NCBI GenBank assembly: GCA_001768235.1
Contig: MENK01000027.1
Location: forward strand, 39,408-103,407
DNA length: 64,000 bases
Source of the DNA: Bacteroidetes bacterium GWB2_32_14
GTDB taxonomy: Bacteria; Bacteroidota; Bacteroidia; Bacteroidales; UBA12077
Reading direction: 5' to 3'
Below are positions 9,374-17,055 of this stretch, piece by piece (within the stretch, counting starts at the first letter, position 1; each line of letters starts with the position of its first letter). The notes below the pieces were generated by a model. It did no database searches. It was given only the letters and a program-made list of their open reading frames with translations, and was not told where the DNA came from. The position numbers and the translations under genes were made by a program.

Positions 9374-9391
9374 GAATTCATGCATATGTTC
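9374..9391. promoter_or_regulatory. Imperfect palindrome upstream of the lipid/export genes (possible TetR operator)
   Basis: GAATTCATGCATATGTTC is an 18-bp imperfect palindrome centred on ATGCAT, with 12 of 18 positions symmetric. It sits in the 144-bp gap between the tetR-like gene and the acyltransferase gene. TetR-family proteins bind palindromes of about this size, so it is a candidate operator. No convincing TAnnTTTG promoter was found beside it. Confidence 0.25.
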
Positions 9392-9437
9392 GTTTTATAC
9401 TATTTATGTTTTTCCGTCTATATCAGGCAAAAAAAAA

Positions 9438-10019
9438 TTATTTTGATAATCCTTTTGTTAGAATTTCTGATAAATTATCAAAATAAGGTGAATATTTCTT
9501 GTATTTATTCTGTAGAAAAAATGGTATTTCAAGTCCTTTTAATACCATAATAACTACATCAATTAAAATATCAATATCTTCAATGGCTTTAAAATCCCCT
9601 CTTTCAATACCTTGATTAACTATTTTTCTAATATTATTTTTTTCCCATATATCTAAACCTGTTCGCAAATCGTCAATAAAATCAAAATGTTCAAAAAAAT
9701 CTGCTTTAATTGTTTCGTGGTAGTTTGCGGCACTATGTAAAATTTCCATTCTTTTAATAAAATATTTTTTTATTTTTTCGGTTGCTTTTAATTTATCATC
9801 ATTAACAATAATTGATAAATTACTTTGGAGATTATATATTTCCCTTGAAACTACTTCTTTAAACAACTCTTCTTTACTCGTAAAATGATAATATAATGAA
9901 CCTTTTGCTTTTCTGGCTATTTTAGCAATTTCATCCATAGAAGTTTTATGAAATCCAAATTGGCTGAATAATTTTTCAGCTACTGTTAAAATCTTATCTT
10001 TTGTATCATCTATTCCCAT
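9438..10019 (-). CDS. TetR/AcrR-family transcriptional regulator
   Basis: A 193-residue regulator with an N-terminal helix-turn-helix typical of TetR: ILTVAEKLFSQFGFHKTSMD followed by EIAKIARKAKGSLYYHFTSK. The C-terminal ligand-binding domain is alpha-helical and not specific. The start at 10019 (MGIDDTKDK) is chosen because an upstream in-frame ATG at 10055 lies inside the predicted -7 box and would add 12 unrelated residues. As first gene of the minus-strand cluster it is the natural sensor for the lipid or export substrate. It probably represses itself and the downstream genes. Confidence 0.85.
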   Translation of the reverse strand: MGIDDTKDKILTVAEKLFSQFGFHKTSMDEIAKIARKAKGSLYYHFTSKEELFKEVVSREIYNLQSNLSIIVNDDKLKATEKIKKYFIKRMEILHSAANYHETIKADFFEHFDFIDDLRTGLDIWEKNNIRKIVNQGIERGDFKAIEDIDILIDVVIMVLKGLEIPFFLQNKYKKYSPYFDNLSEILTKGLSK

Positions 10020-10052
10020 AATAACAAAACTGACTAAAATCGTTTCAGAGTA

Positions 10053-10060
10053 CAAATATA
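10053..10060 (-). promoter_or_regulatory. Predicted -7 promoter element for the tetR-like gene
   Basis: On the minus strand this reads TATATTTG, an exact match to the Bacteroidota consensus TAnnTTTG, about 33 bp upstream of the chosen ATG. The -33 region has only a T-rich GCTTTTTAT rather than a clear TTTG. Just downstream, CTGA (10031-10034) and TCAG lie as a spaced inverted repeat, which could be a weak operator. Confidence 0.45.
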
Positions 10061-10190
10061 ATATTAATTTATAAAAAGCATCATATTTTTTAAAATAAAT
10101 TTCGATATTTAATTAATTCCCTTATACGCTTAAACCCCGAAACAACACTATTTGTTGGTTTACAGAACATTATTTTCGCAATAGATATGG

Positions 10191-10230
10191 CAAAAAAAGA
10201 ACCCTTACAGATATTTAGTCTGCAAGGGTT
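10191..10230 (-). terminator. Rho-independent terminator after the tRNA
   Basis: The arms are 10200-10210 and 10220-10230 (AACCCTTACAG / CTGCAAGGGTT), an 11-bp stem with one mismatch. On the minus strand it is followed by a run of seven T (10192-10198). It lies 14 bp past the tRNA 3' end, so it ends the tRNA transcript and separates it from the tetR-like gene. Confidence 0.85.
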
Positions 10231-10244
10231 TGCTTTTGTGCCTG

Positions 10245-10318
10245 TGGGCCCACCTGGGCTCGAACCAGGGACCCTCTGATTATGAGTCAGATGCTCTAAC
10301 CAGCTGAGCTATGGGCCC
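10245..10318 (-). tRNA. tRNA with CAT anticodon (elongator Met, or Ile2 decoding AUA)
   Basis: A complete 74-nt cloverleaf. The acceptor arms are GGGCCCA / TGGGCCC, the D arm GCTC...GAGC, the anticodon stem TCTGA/TCAGA with loop CTCATAA, and the T arm CCTGG-TTCGAGC-CCAGG. The 3' CCA is not encoded (the genome continues ACAGG), as is usual in Bacteroidota. The CAT anticodon is shared by elongator tRNA-Met and by tRNA-Ile2, whose C34 is changed to lysidine; these cannot be separated with certainty by eye. It is not the initiator: the first base pair is a G-C Watson-Crick pair. It lies 137 bp downstream of mtnP on the same strand. Confidence 0.92.
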
Positions 10319-10455
10319 GAATTTTTCCGTTTGCTGAGCCCTGCCTGCCGGCATATGGACCCTATCTTTATCTCTCGATAAAATTCGGATTGCAATATTA
10401 ATTATTTGTTGTCAATTACGCAATAATTTTAAAGATAATTGTTTCGAAAATTAAA

Positions 10456-11211
10456 TTATTTTGCTTCTAGCTTTTGTAATGTCCTTAAAATAAGCTCAAT
10501 TACATGATGAACGTTTTGCTCAAATATTTCAATTATCTCCTCCCAGGTAACCGGTTCTTCATCCGTTTTCCAGCAATCATAATCGGTACTCATAGCAATG
10601 GCAGCATACGGAATTCCTATCTCGTTTGCCAGAATGGCTTCAGGTGCAGTTGACATATTAATTACATCGGCACCCCACGAACGAAACATATTCGATTCTG
10701 CCCGGGTCGAAAAACGTGGCCCCTCAATTGTAACCACTGTTCCCTGTTTATGAAATTTTAAATTCAGTTCGGTTGCCGAGAGGATTAAAAAATTCCTGAG
10801 TTGTTTGTTAAATGGATCGGCTACAACTGTATGTTTCATATCTCCATTTTCAAACTCTTCGAAAAAACTCACTTTTCGATGCCGGGTAAAATCGATAAAC
10901 TGATCGGGTATTACCAAATCGCCACGGTTAATCTCCTGGCGAAGGCTGCCACAAGCAGTAGTTGCAAGAATATATTCACATCCCTGTTCCTTCAGTGCCC
11001 AAATATTGGCCCTGTTATTTACCTGTGTTGGAGGAATTGTATGTTTTTTCCCATGACGCGATAATATAACCACATCCATATTTCCTATTTTACCTGTTGT
11101 TAGTTCCGATGAGGGTTCTCCAAAAGGAGTTTTCACTTTTATTATTTGGGGTAATTTTAATATGTCAGGATTTTCAAGGCCCGAACCACCAATAATTGCT
11201 ACTTTAGTCAT
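10456..11211 (-). CDS. mtnP: S-methyl-5'-thioadenosine phosphorylase
   Basis: A 251-residue trimeric-type purine nucleoside phosphorylase. It has the phosphate-binding N-terminus IIGGSGL, the block TIEGPRFSTRAES, and the substrate block VINMSTAPEAILANEIGIPY followed by AIAMSTDYDCW. The residues NMST and DYD favour methylthioadenosine/adenosine-type substrates over plain guanosine phosphorylase. It cleaves MTA, a by-product of polyamine or other AdoMet-dependent reactions, to adenine and methylthioribose-1-phosphate in the cytoplasm. It is third in the operon mtnA-aldolase-mtnP, only 2 bp after the aldolase stop, and supplies the substrate of MtnA. Confidence 0.9.
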   Translation of the reverse strand: MTKVAIIGGSGLENPDILKLPQIIKVKTPFGEPSSELTTGKIGNMDVVILSRHGKKHTIPPTQVNNRANIWALKEQGCEYILATTACGSLRQEINRGDLVIPDQFIDFTRHRKVSFFEEFENGDMKHTVVADPFNKQLRNFLILSATELNLKFHKQGTVVTIEGPRFSTRAESNMFRSWGADVINMSTAPEAILANEIGIPYAAIAMSTDYDCWKTDEEPVTWEEIIEIFEQNVHHVIELILRTLQKLEAK

Positions 11212-11213
11212 AT

Positions 11214-11798
11214 TTAAAAATATTTATGTAATTCGTTGTATGCATCGTTCAGCGTTATTCCATACGAAATAATTCCTTCAGGATGTCCTCCCATAATGAT
11301 TACTCCATGTGATTTACCTGCGTACCTTGATATTTCAGAAGCCATCCCGGGAGTTCCAAATTCTGCATCTTTATTTGTTGTTGGGAGTTTATGAATATAT
11401 CGTTTCCACATTTCTTGGTTGTGAACATGTATAACTCCATTCACATTCAGATTGATTTTATATATTGCAGCATGGCTCAACGATTCTGATGATGCTTTGG
11501 TTAACCCGACACAATGAACCCTGTTTTCTTTAATATTGAATGCTTCAACTAAAGCATAATGCTCTTTTGAAAGATTTTTTAAATTCCCGGTTTCAGAACC
11601 GGAAATAATAAAATTGTGTTTATCGTAACGCATACTTATATTTCCAAAACCAATACCATCGGGATATGCACCAATTAATCCCGATTCAAAAAGTTCCTGG
11701 CGATAAAAATTAAGAGCTGAAAAATCAGTGTCATTGAAATCAAAAGATTTTTTCTCCCAATTCAGGTTAAACTTTATATATCCTTCATCAACTCTCAT
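11214..11798 (-). CDS. Class II aldolase/adducin family protein, probable methylthioribulose-1-phosphate aldolase (Ald2-type) or dehydratase (MtnB-type)
   Basis: A 194-residue class II aldolase-fold protein. Metal-ligand histidines are visible in VIHVHNQEMW and in GGHPEGIISYG. Its ATG overlaps the mtnA stop (ATGA) and mtnP follows 2 bp later, so it acts on methylthioribulose-1-phosphate. Two members of this fold do so: MtnB dehydratase (Met salvage) and Ald2 aldolase (DHAP shunt, giving dihydroxyacetone phosphate and 2-methylthioacetaldehyde). No mtnC, mtnD or mtnK lies nearby, which favours the aldolase. The spacing around HVHN differs from classical MtnB (HxH followed by Ser/Thr). The family is firm; which of the two reactions it runs is inference. 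Confidence 0.7.
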   Translation of the reverse strand: MRVDEGYIKFNLNWEKKSFDFNDTDFSALNFYRQELFESGLIGAYPDGIGFGNISMRYDKHNFIISGSETGNLKNLSKEHYALVEAFNIKENRVHCVGLTKASSESLSHAAIYKINLNVNGVIHVHNQEMWKRYIHKLPTTNKDAEFGTPGMASEISRYAGKSHGVIIMGGHPEGIISYGITLNDAYNELHKYF

Positions 11799-12886
11799 TT
11801 TCTAAACTTTTCTAAATCTTGTCTATTGGCTTTGCAAATTCCCTTTTCTGTAATTAAAGCACTCACATATTTTGCAGGAGTAATATCGAAACCATAATTT
11901 GAAACGGGGCTGTTTTCAGGCATTATTCTAATTTTTACAATTCTACTTCCATCCCACCCTTCAACATATTTTACTTCGTTCTCATCGCGTTGTTCAATAG
12001 GTATTTCTTTAATTCCATCATTTATTTCCCAGTCTATTGTAGAAATCGGGAGAGCAACATAAAAAGGGATATTATTATCGTAAGCAGCAAGGGCTTTCAG
12101 GTATGTACCTATTTTGTTTGCCACATCACCAGTTGCACTTGTACGATCACTGCCAACAATTACCACATCAACCAACCCTTTTTGCATTAGCAAACCACCT
12201 GTATTATCGGCAATAACTGTATGTGAAATACCTTCCTGCCCAAGTTCAAAAGCTGTTAATCGTGCTCCCTGGTTACGAGGGCGGGTTTCATCAACCCAGA
12301 CATGAATTTTTATTCCTTTTTTATGAGCCAGGTAAATTGGCGCTGTTGCTGTTCCGTAATCAACACATGCCAGCCAGCCAGCATTACAATGTGTTAGAAT
12401 ATTTACTACATCTCCGGCTTTCGACTTGCTTATTTTTTCAATCAAAGAAAATCCAAACTCTCCAATTCTAAGGCAATTATCAATTTCTTTTTCTTTAAGC
12501 CGGTTGGCTGTTTCGAAAGCTATTTGAATTTTTTTGTCGATTGATTTTTCATTTTTAATCTGATTAATTACTAAATCGACTGCAAACTGAAGGTTTACTG
12601 CCGTTGGGCGCGATGATTTTAAGTATGAAGCTAAGCTTTCAATTTCACAATTATCTTCCGATTTAATCTGCAATAAACCTAGGTACATTCCATAAGCCGC
12701 GGCAACTCCAATCAACGGGGCACCACGAAGCCACATTTCCTTAATGGCCAGGTAAACATCTTCGGGTGTTTTTAAATCAACAATCTTAAATTCAAAAGGC
12801 AAAAATCGCTGATCAATAATTTGAATGGTTCCCGGCTCGTTTTCTTTAACCCAGATAGTATGATAATTTTTCCCGTTTATTCGCAT
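11795..12886 (-). CDS. mtnA: Methylthioribose-1-phosphate isomerase
   Basis: A 363-residue member of the eIF2B-related MtnA family. Diagnostic blocks are IDQRFLPFEF and MWLRGAPLIGVAAAYG at the N-terminus, LTHCNAGWLA with the catalytic Cys (about residue 167), VDETRPRNQGARLTAFEL, and VGSDRTSATGDVANKIGTY with the catalytic Asp. It converts methylthioribose-1-phosphate to methylthioribulose-1-phosphate. First gene of the salvage operon, divergent from a HAD phosphatase gene across a 71-bp gap. Confidence 0.92.
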   Translation of the reverse strand: MRINGKNYHTIWVKENEPGTIQIIDQRFLPFEFKIVDLKTPEDVYLAIKEMWLRGAPLIGVAAAYGMYLGLLQIKSEDNCEIESLASYLKSSRPTAVNLQFAVDLVINQIKNEKSIDKKIQIAFETANRLKEKEIDNCLRIGEFGFSLIEKISKSKAGDVVNILTHCNAGWLACVDYGTATAPIYLAHKKGIKIHVWVDETRPRNQGARLTAFELGQEGISHTVIADNTGGLLMQKGLVDVVIVGSDRTSATGDVANKIGTYLKALAAYDNNIPFYVALPISTIDWEINDGIKEIPIEQRDENEVKYVEGWDGSRIVKIRIMPENSPVSNYGFDITPAKYVSALITEKGICKANRQDLEKFRK

Positions 12887-12957
12887 ATTTTGATTTTTGA
12901 TAAAATTATAAAAAGATCGGCTATTCTGTAAATGTTTTCTATTTTTGCTTCCAAAAT

Positions 12958-13617
12958 ATGAAAAAACAGATGCAAACCAATAAAATAAAAAATATCATTT
13001 TTGATTTAGGCGGTGTTATTATAAATCTTGATACACAAAAAACTGCTACGGAAATGAAAAAGCTTGGGTTTGCTGATCCGGCATCTCCGGCAGGCGGGTT
13101 CGAAAAAAGCTATACACTCACTAATCAAACAAATTTATTCGACTTGCTTGAAAAGGGTTTAATTTCTCCCGTCCAATTCCGGGCAGAAATTAGAAAATAC
13201 ATAAGCAATCCGGTTAGCGACGAAATGATTGATTCGGTCTGGAACGCCATGTTACTTGATTTTCCAAAGGACAGGATTGAATTAATCGGGAAAACCAGAA
13301 AAAATTACAGGGTCTTTCTTTTGAGTAACACCAATAAAATCCACTTCGATAAATACAGTTCAGATTTTAAAACAGGTTATGGTTTTAACTTCAACAGCTT
13401 GTTCGAACAAGCATATTATTCATTCGAAATAGGGTATCGAAAACCAGATTTGGAAATTTTCAGATATGTACTCAAACACAGCAACATGATTCCTGAAGAA
13501 ACCTTATTTATTGATGATTCGGAGATAAACATAAAGGCTGCACAATCGGCAGGATTACAAACGCTGCATATCAACTTGTCTGAAAATGAAGATATTGTAA
13601 CACATCTTGTTTTATAA
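12958..13617 (+). CDS. HAD-family hydrolase (YihX-like phosphatase)
   Basis: A 219-residue HAD superfamily hydrolase. Motif I is IIFDLGGVIINLD, with nucleophile Asp but Gly in place of the second Asp, as in the YihX sugar-phosphatase group. Motif II is FLLSNTNK, motif III is the Lys of GYRKPDLEIF and motif IV is FIDDSEINI. Likely a small-molecule phosphatase, perhaps for sugar phosphates. It is divergent from the MTA salvage operon; a link to that pathway is possible but not shown. A -7 box TATTTTTG (12940-12947) lies only 10 bp before this ATG, so a start at 12970 (MQTNK) may be used. Confidence 0.75.
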   Translation: MKKQMQTNKIKNIIFDLGGVIINLDTQKTATEMKKLGFADPASPAGGFEKSYTLTNQTNLFDLLEKGLISPVQFRAEIRKYISNPVSDEMIDSVWNAMLLDFPKDRIELIGKTRKNYRVFLLSNTNKIHFDKYSSDFKTGYGFNFNSLFEQAYYSFEIGYRKPDLEIFRYVLKHSNMIPEETLFIDDSEINIKAAQSAGLQTLHINLSENEDIVTHLVL

Positions 13618-13720
13618 CAATATCCTGCTATTTTAAAGTTTGGTTTTTAACTATAAAAGTTTAATTTAGTGATCGAATGTGAAATATTTGAAACCCTTTT
13701 TTACCTAAAATTTAAATCTC

Positions 13721-14635
13721 ATGATAAAAAAAATCTTAACTATTGTACTTGTACTTAACTTATCAATATCGGTTTTTGCTCAAAAACGTTTCGATATTTT
13801 TTCGGCTTCAGGCAACTATAATTTCATAGAAACAGAAAGCGGGAACCATAGTAAAAACTATGAAGCAGCTTTTATGTCGAACCTGAATTTACCCATCGTA
13901 CTTAAAGATTCATCAATATGGTATTCAAGTTTAGACTACCAGTATTTTGCAGTTAATAACACTTTTTCTTCTGCTTACCCTGATTTCGAAAGCTTCAGGT
14001 TACATGGGTTTATTTTTAAAACCGGCTTGATATATCGTTTTAATTCCAAAGAATTTCTTCAGATATTGTTTTCTCCCCGTTACATGAGCGATTTTAATGC
14101 ATCTTTTTCAAAATCAGTTCAGTTGGGTGGTTTGATTATGTACGAACGAGTAAAAAATGAAAATTTTACTTATCGATTAGGGGTAATGTATAACCAGGAA
14201 TTTTTCGGAACATACATTGTACCCGTATTTTATCTCGACTGGAACTTGGGAAGAAATATTAAAATTAACGGTTTAATCCCGATTTACGGAAAAGTCTTTT
14301 ATCAGCCTTCTCAGAATTTCTCTACAGGGCTTCATTTTATAGGGCTAACAACTACATACAGGATAAACGAAGAAAATTACAAAAATTATTATATTGACCG
14401 CAGAAGCATAGATTTGTCGTGGTTCTCAAATGTACATGTATGGGACAACTTCTTCCTCGAAGGGCGCTTAGGATATTCTCTTTCTAAAGATTATGGATTA
14501 TTCGAAGAAGATGATAAAATTACTCTGGGATTACCACTGGTAAATATTGGAGATGACCGTACACGACAAAACAGTGAGTTCGAACCCAGCATGTTTGTTC
14601 ATTTAAAACTGGTTTACAGTTTGCCCGTTAAATAA
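13721..14635 (+). CDS. DUF6268-type outer-membrane beta-barrel protein
   Basis: A 304-residue protein with a clean signal peptide (residues 1-20, ending VFAQ), many amphipathic strands and aromatic residues, and no lipobox. The pattern (LDYQYFAV near residue 67, IFKTGLIYRF near 105, a final strand VHLKLVYSLPV) fits the DUF6268 outer-membrane family of Bacteroidota, whose function is unknown. A terminator follows 28 bp after the stop, so this is probably a single-gene transcript. Confidence 0.6.
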   Translation: MIKKILTIVLVLNLSISVFAQKRFDIFSASGNYNFIETESGNHSKNYEAAFMSNLNLPIVLKDSSIWYSSLDYQYFAVNNTFSSAYPDFESFRLHGFIFKTGLIYRFNSKEFLQILFSPRYMSDFNASFSKSVQLGGLIMYERVKNENFTYRLGVMYNQEFFGTYIVPVFYLDWNLGRNIKINGLIPIYGKVFYQPSQNFSTGLHFIGLTTTYRINEENYKNYYIDRRSIDLSWFSNVHVWDNFFLEGRLGYSLSKDYGLFEEDDKITLGLPLVNIGDDRTRQNSEFEPSMFVHLKLVYSLPVK

Positions 14636-14663
14636 AACCCGTGAATTATACTTTATAAAAATG

Positions 14664-14700
14664 ACATCCGGTAAAAATAAAAATCGGATGTTATTTTTTT
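14664..14700 (+). terminator. Rho-independent terminator after the DUF6268 gene
   Basis: A 7-bp stem ACATCCG (14664-14670) / CGGATGT (14685-14691) is followed by TATTTTTTT. It also shows that an in-frame ATG at 14661 cannot be the start of the next gene. Confidence 0.85.
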
Positions 14701-14750
14701 ATACTACTAATTCTATTTTATTATTTTTACCACTTATAAATTTCAAAATA

Positions 14751-16043
14751 ATGATACAGGATTTTAAAGCCACAGAATATATTCTTGAATCGGTAAAAAC
14801 CGGGAAACAATTCGAAGATCAGGGTTGGACACTTGATGCACCCGGAGAAACCGAACCAACGTTAGTACGAGCCATTTACAAGAACAAACAATTAAATGTT
14901 AAAGACAATTCGTTTGGTATTTATAAGTTTGCTGACTGGCTTCCTGTTAAAAAAATTTTAAAAGGCTCATCGGCACCTGTTACATATAAAAGCGAAGGAT
15001 TGGCAAAATATATTGGATTGGAAAATCTTTACATTACTTTTAGTGGTTATTGGCCTGAGAAAGGTGCTGATTTCAGGACTTGTTCATTTAAAGAAACAGA
15101 GGCATATTCTGTTTGTGCCCGCATGGATTCCGAAATGAAAAAGACCCTTGTCGTTGCATCTGCAGGAAATACAGCACGAGCTTTTGCCCGCGTTTGTTCC
15201 GATAACAGTATTCCATTATTGCTCTGTGTTCCTGAAGATAACCTGAATGCACTCTGGTTCGACGAGCCAATAAAAGATTGTGTCAAGCTGATTTCAACAC
15301 GCTCGGGTAGTGATTATTTCGATGCAATTCATCTTTCAAACCTTGCCTGTCAGATTGAAGGATTTATAGCCGAAGGCGGGGCAAAAAATGTAGCCCGCCG
15401 CGATGGGATGGGAACAACCGTTCTTTCGGCAGTAACTCAAATTGGGCGAATCCCCGATTATTATTTCCAGGCAGTTGGCAGCGGAACCGGTGCCATTGCA
15501 GCATGGGAGGCAAATCTCAGGTTTATTGAAGACGGACGGTTTGGTAAAAATAAAATGAAATTAATGGTTTCGCAGAATCACCCGTTTATTCCCATACATG
15601 ATGCATGGAAAGCAGATTCCCGCCCAATGCTCCCGTACGATGATAGCGAGGCCCGCAAACATGTTGAAGAAATTGCTGCAAAAGTTCTTTCGAACAGGAA
15701 ACCACCATATCCAATTGCAGGAGGACTTTACGATGCAATGAAAGATGCCGGGGGTGATGTTTTACTGGCAACAAACAAAGAATTGCACGAGGCCGCAGGA
15801 ATTTTTAAACAAACCGAAAGAAACGATATTCATTGTGCTGCCGCCGTGGCTGTTGCAACTTTAATAAATGCATTTAAAACAGGGAAAATAGAGAAAGATG
15901 CTTTGGTAATGCTTAATATTACGGGTGGTGGCGAAGAATGCTTTAAAAAAGAGCATAATCTCTATTATTTAAAACCTGCACATGTTTTTGAAATAAATCC
16001 TGAATTGGAAAAAGTAAAAGAAGTTCTCGATAAATTATTTTAA
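14751..16043 (+). CDS. Cysteate synthase-like PLP-dependent enzyme (threonine synthase fold)
   Basis: A 430-residue fold-type II PLP enzyme. The Schiff-base Lys lies in FRTCSFKETEA (Lys114), the substrate loop is SAGNTA (137-142) and the phosphate-binding glycines are AVGSGTGAIAA. The combination SFKETEA plus ASAGNTARAF, with the Bacteroidota setting, fits cysteate synthase (O-phosphoserine plus sulfite gives L-cysteate) rather than threonine synthase, whose motif is SFKDR. In this phylum cysteate feeds sulfonolipid (capnine) synthesis; in methanogens it feeds coenzyme M. No cysteate acyltransferase is encoded in the window. The start at 14751 is used because the upstream ATG lies in a terminator. 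Confidence 0.7.
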   Translation: MIQDFKATEYILESVKTGKQFEDQGWTLDAPGETEPTLVRAIYKNKQLNVKDNSFGIYKFADWLPVKKILKGSSAPVTYKSEGLAKYIGLENLYITFSGYWPEKGADFRTCSFKETEAYSVCARMDSEMKKTLVVASAGNTARAFARVCSDNSIPLLLCVPEDNLNALWFDEPIKDCVKLISTRSGSDYFDAIHLSNLACQIEGFIAEGGAKNVARRDGMGTTVLSAVTQIGRIPDYYFQAVGSGTGAIAAWEANLRFIEDGRFGKNKMKLMVSQNHPFIPIHDAWKADSRPMLPYDDSEARKHVEEIAAKVLSNRKPPYPIAGGLYDAMKDAGGDVLLATNKELHEAAGIFKQTERNDIHCAAAVAVATLINAFKTGKIEKDALVMLNITGGGEECFKKEHNLYYLKPAHVFEINPELEKVKEVLDKLF

Positions 16044-16060
16044 GGATTATCCATAAAAAT

Positions 16061-16159
16061 TTAACCACGGTACACAAAGGATATCACAACGGTTCACAAA
16101 GATTAAATTATTGCTTCGTGCTCTTCGTGATTTTTCTCCTTCGGGTTCTTCGTGGTTAA
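16061..16159. repeat. Palindromic intergenic repeat (ACCACRR...CACAAAG type)
   Basis: The outer arms TTAACCACG (16061-16069) and CGTGGTTAA (16151-16159) are perfectly complementary. Inside, ACACAAAG / TTCACAAAG units face CTTCGTG units (16115-16128 and 16147-16153). It fills the gap between two convergent genes and could act as a bidirectional terminator. A similar CAC/ACAGAG-rich palindrome lies at 42131-42196, so it looks like a dispersed repeat. Confidence 0.65.
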
Positions 16160-16173
16160 AAAATATCGTCAAA

Positions 16174-17055
16174 TTAGAATTTATACGTTAGCCCTACCCC
16201 AAAAACTTCTTTAAACTGCACCCGGGCCCCGCCTGCAACGCCCTTATCATCAATATAAGCAATATCATCATCATAAATCAGGTGAGTATTCAGGTTAGCA
16301 GAAAGAACGTCGTTAATTTTCATATTAATGAAAACTTTCCAGTCCACATCCACGTTTTGAGCATTTTCGAGATAATTAGAAAACAAGCCCAAAGTAGTAT
16401 TAAAATTTACATTTTTCATAATGTCTTTTTTGAAACCAATACTTGCAGCACCCCCAAGTTCTAACCTGGTTTTTTCACCTGCTTCAACTCCAAATGCTCC
16501 TTTTGCCGATAAAGTATCATCCATTACCAGGGTTAATTTACCTGCTACAGGCGACAATACAGCATAAAAAACTTCACTTGGTTTATATTCCATACCTAAA
16601 GCTCCCTGTAAATAAGCAGGGGCCATAAATTTTGATATCACATAACTGGTATCAGCATCATATTTTAAACCCTCGGTAAACTGGGTTTTAAAATTGAGCA
16701 TGGCACTTATAAAAAACGATTTAGAAACCTTACGGCCATATTTCGATAAAAAGTCTATTTGGTCGTCGGTTTTGCGAACATCTTGCTCTCCTTGTTTTTG
16801 CAAACCGTAACCCAGATTCAGGGTATTTAGCCAGTCGTTTTTATCTTTCGAATAATTCAACGAAAGATTTATTAACCCGTTGAGAGCATACGAATTTTCA
16901 CCACCGGCAGCCCAATTGGTTAAAGATACCTGAGTAAAATTTAAAGCTGTAGTACCATTAAATTTCCAGTATTGTAAAGAATCTGCTGGTTCTTGTGCGT
17001 AAAGCAACAACCCGACAAATACAAACGCTATTAAAAAGGTAATTTTTCTAATCAT
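16174..17055 (-). CDS. DUF3078 family exported protein
   Basis: A 293-residue protein from the start at 17055 (MIRKITF). The signal peptide ends LLYAQ and is followed by the DUF3078 signature region YWKFNGTTALNFTQVSLTNW and AAGGENSYALNG. The remainder is beta-strand rich and ends ...GVGLTYKF with terminal Phe, consistent with an outer-membrane barrel. Members are widespread in Bacteroidota and uncharacterised. An ATG 24 bp upstream (17079) would put extra polar residues before the signal peptide and is not favoured. Confidence 0.8.
   Translation of the reverse strand: MIRKITFLIAFVFVGLLLYAQEPADSLQYWKFNGTTALNFTQVSLTNWAAGGENSYALNGLINLSLNYSKDKNDWLNTLNLGYGLQKQGEQDVRKTDDQIDFLSKYGRKVSKSFFISAMLNFKTQFTEGLKYDADTSYVISKFMAPAYLQGALGMEYKPSEVFYAVLSPVAGKLTLVMDDTLSAKGAFGVEAGEKTRLELGGAASIGFKKDIMKNVNFNTTLGLFSNYLENAQNVDVDWKVFINMKINDVLSANLNTHLIYDDDIAYIDDKGVAGGARVQFKEVFGVGLTYKF

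Noticed and set aside
12887..12957. Possible SAM-related riboswitch upstream of the MTA salvage operon
   Set aside because: The gap to the divergent gene is only 71 bp and shows no suitable stem arrangement.
14661..14750. Longer start for the cysteate synthase-like gene
   Set aside because: The ATG at 14661 lies at the foot of a Rho-independent terminator whose stem and T-run would be coding; the family start fits 14751.
16044..16173. CRISPR or tandem-repeat array from repeated CTTCGTG and CACAAAG words
   Set aside because: The words form one inverted repeat rather than regular direct repeats with spacers.
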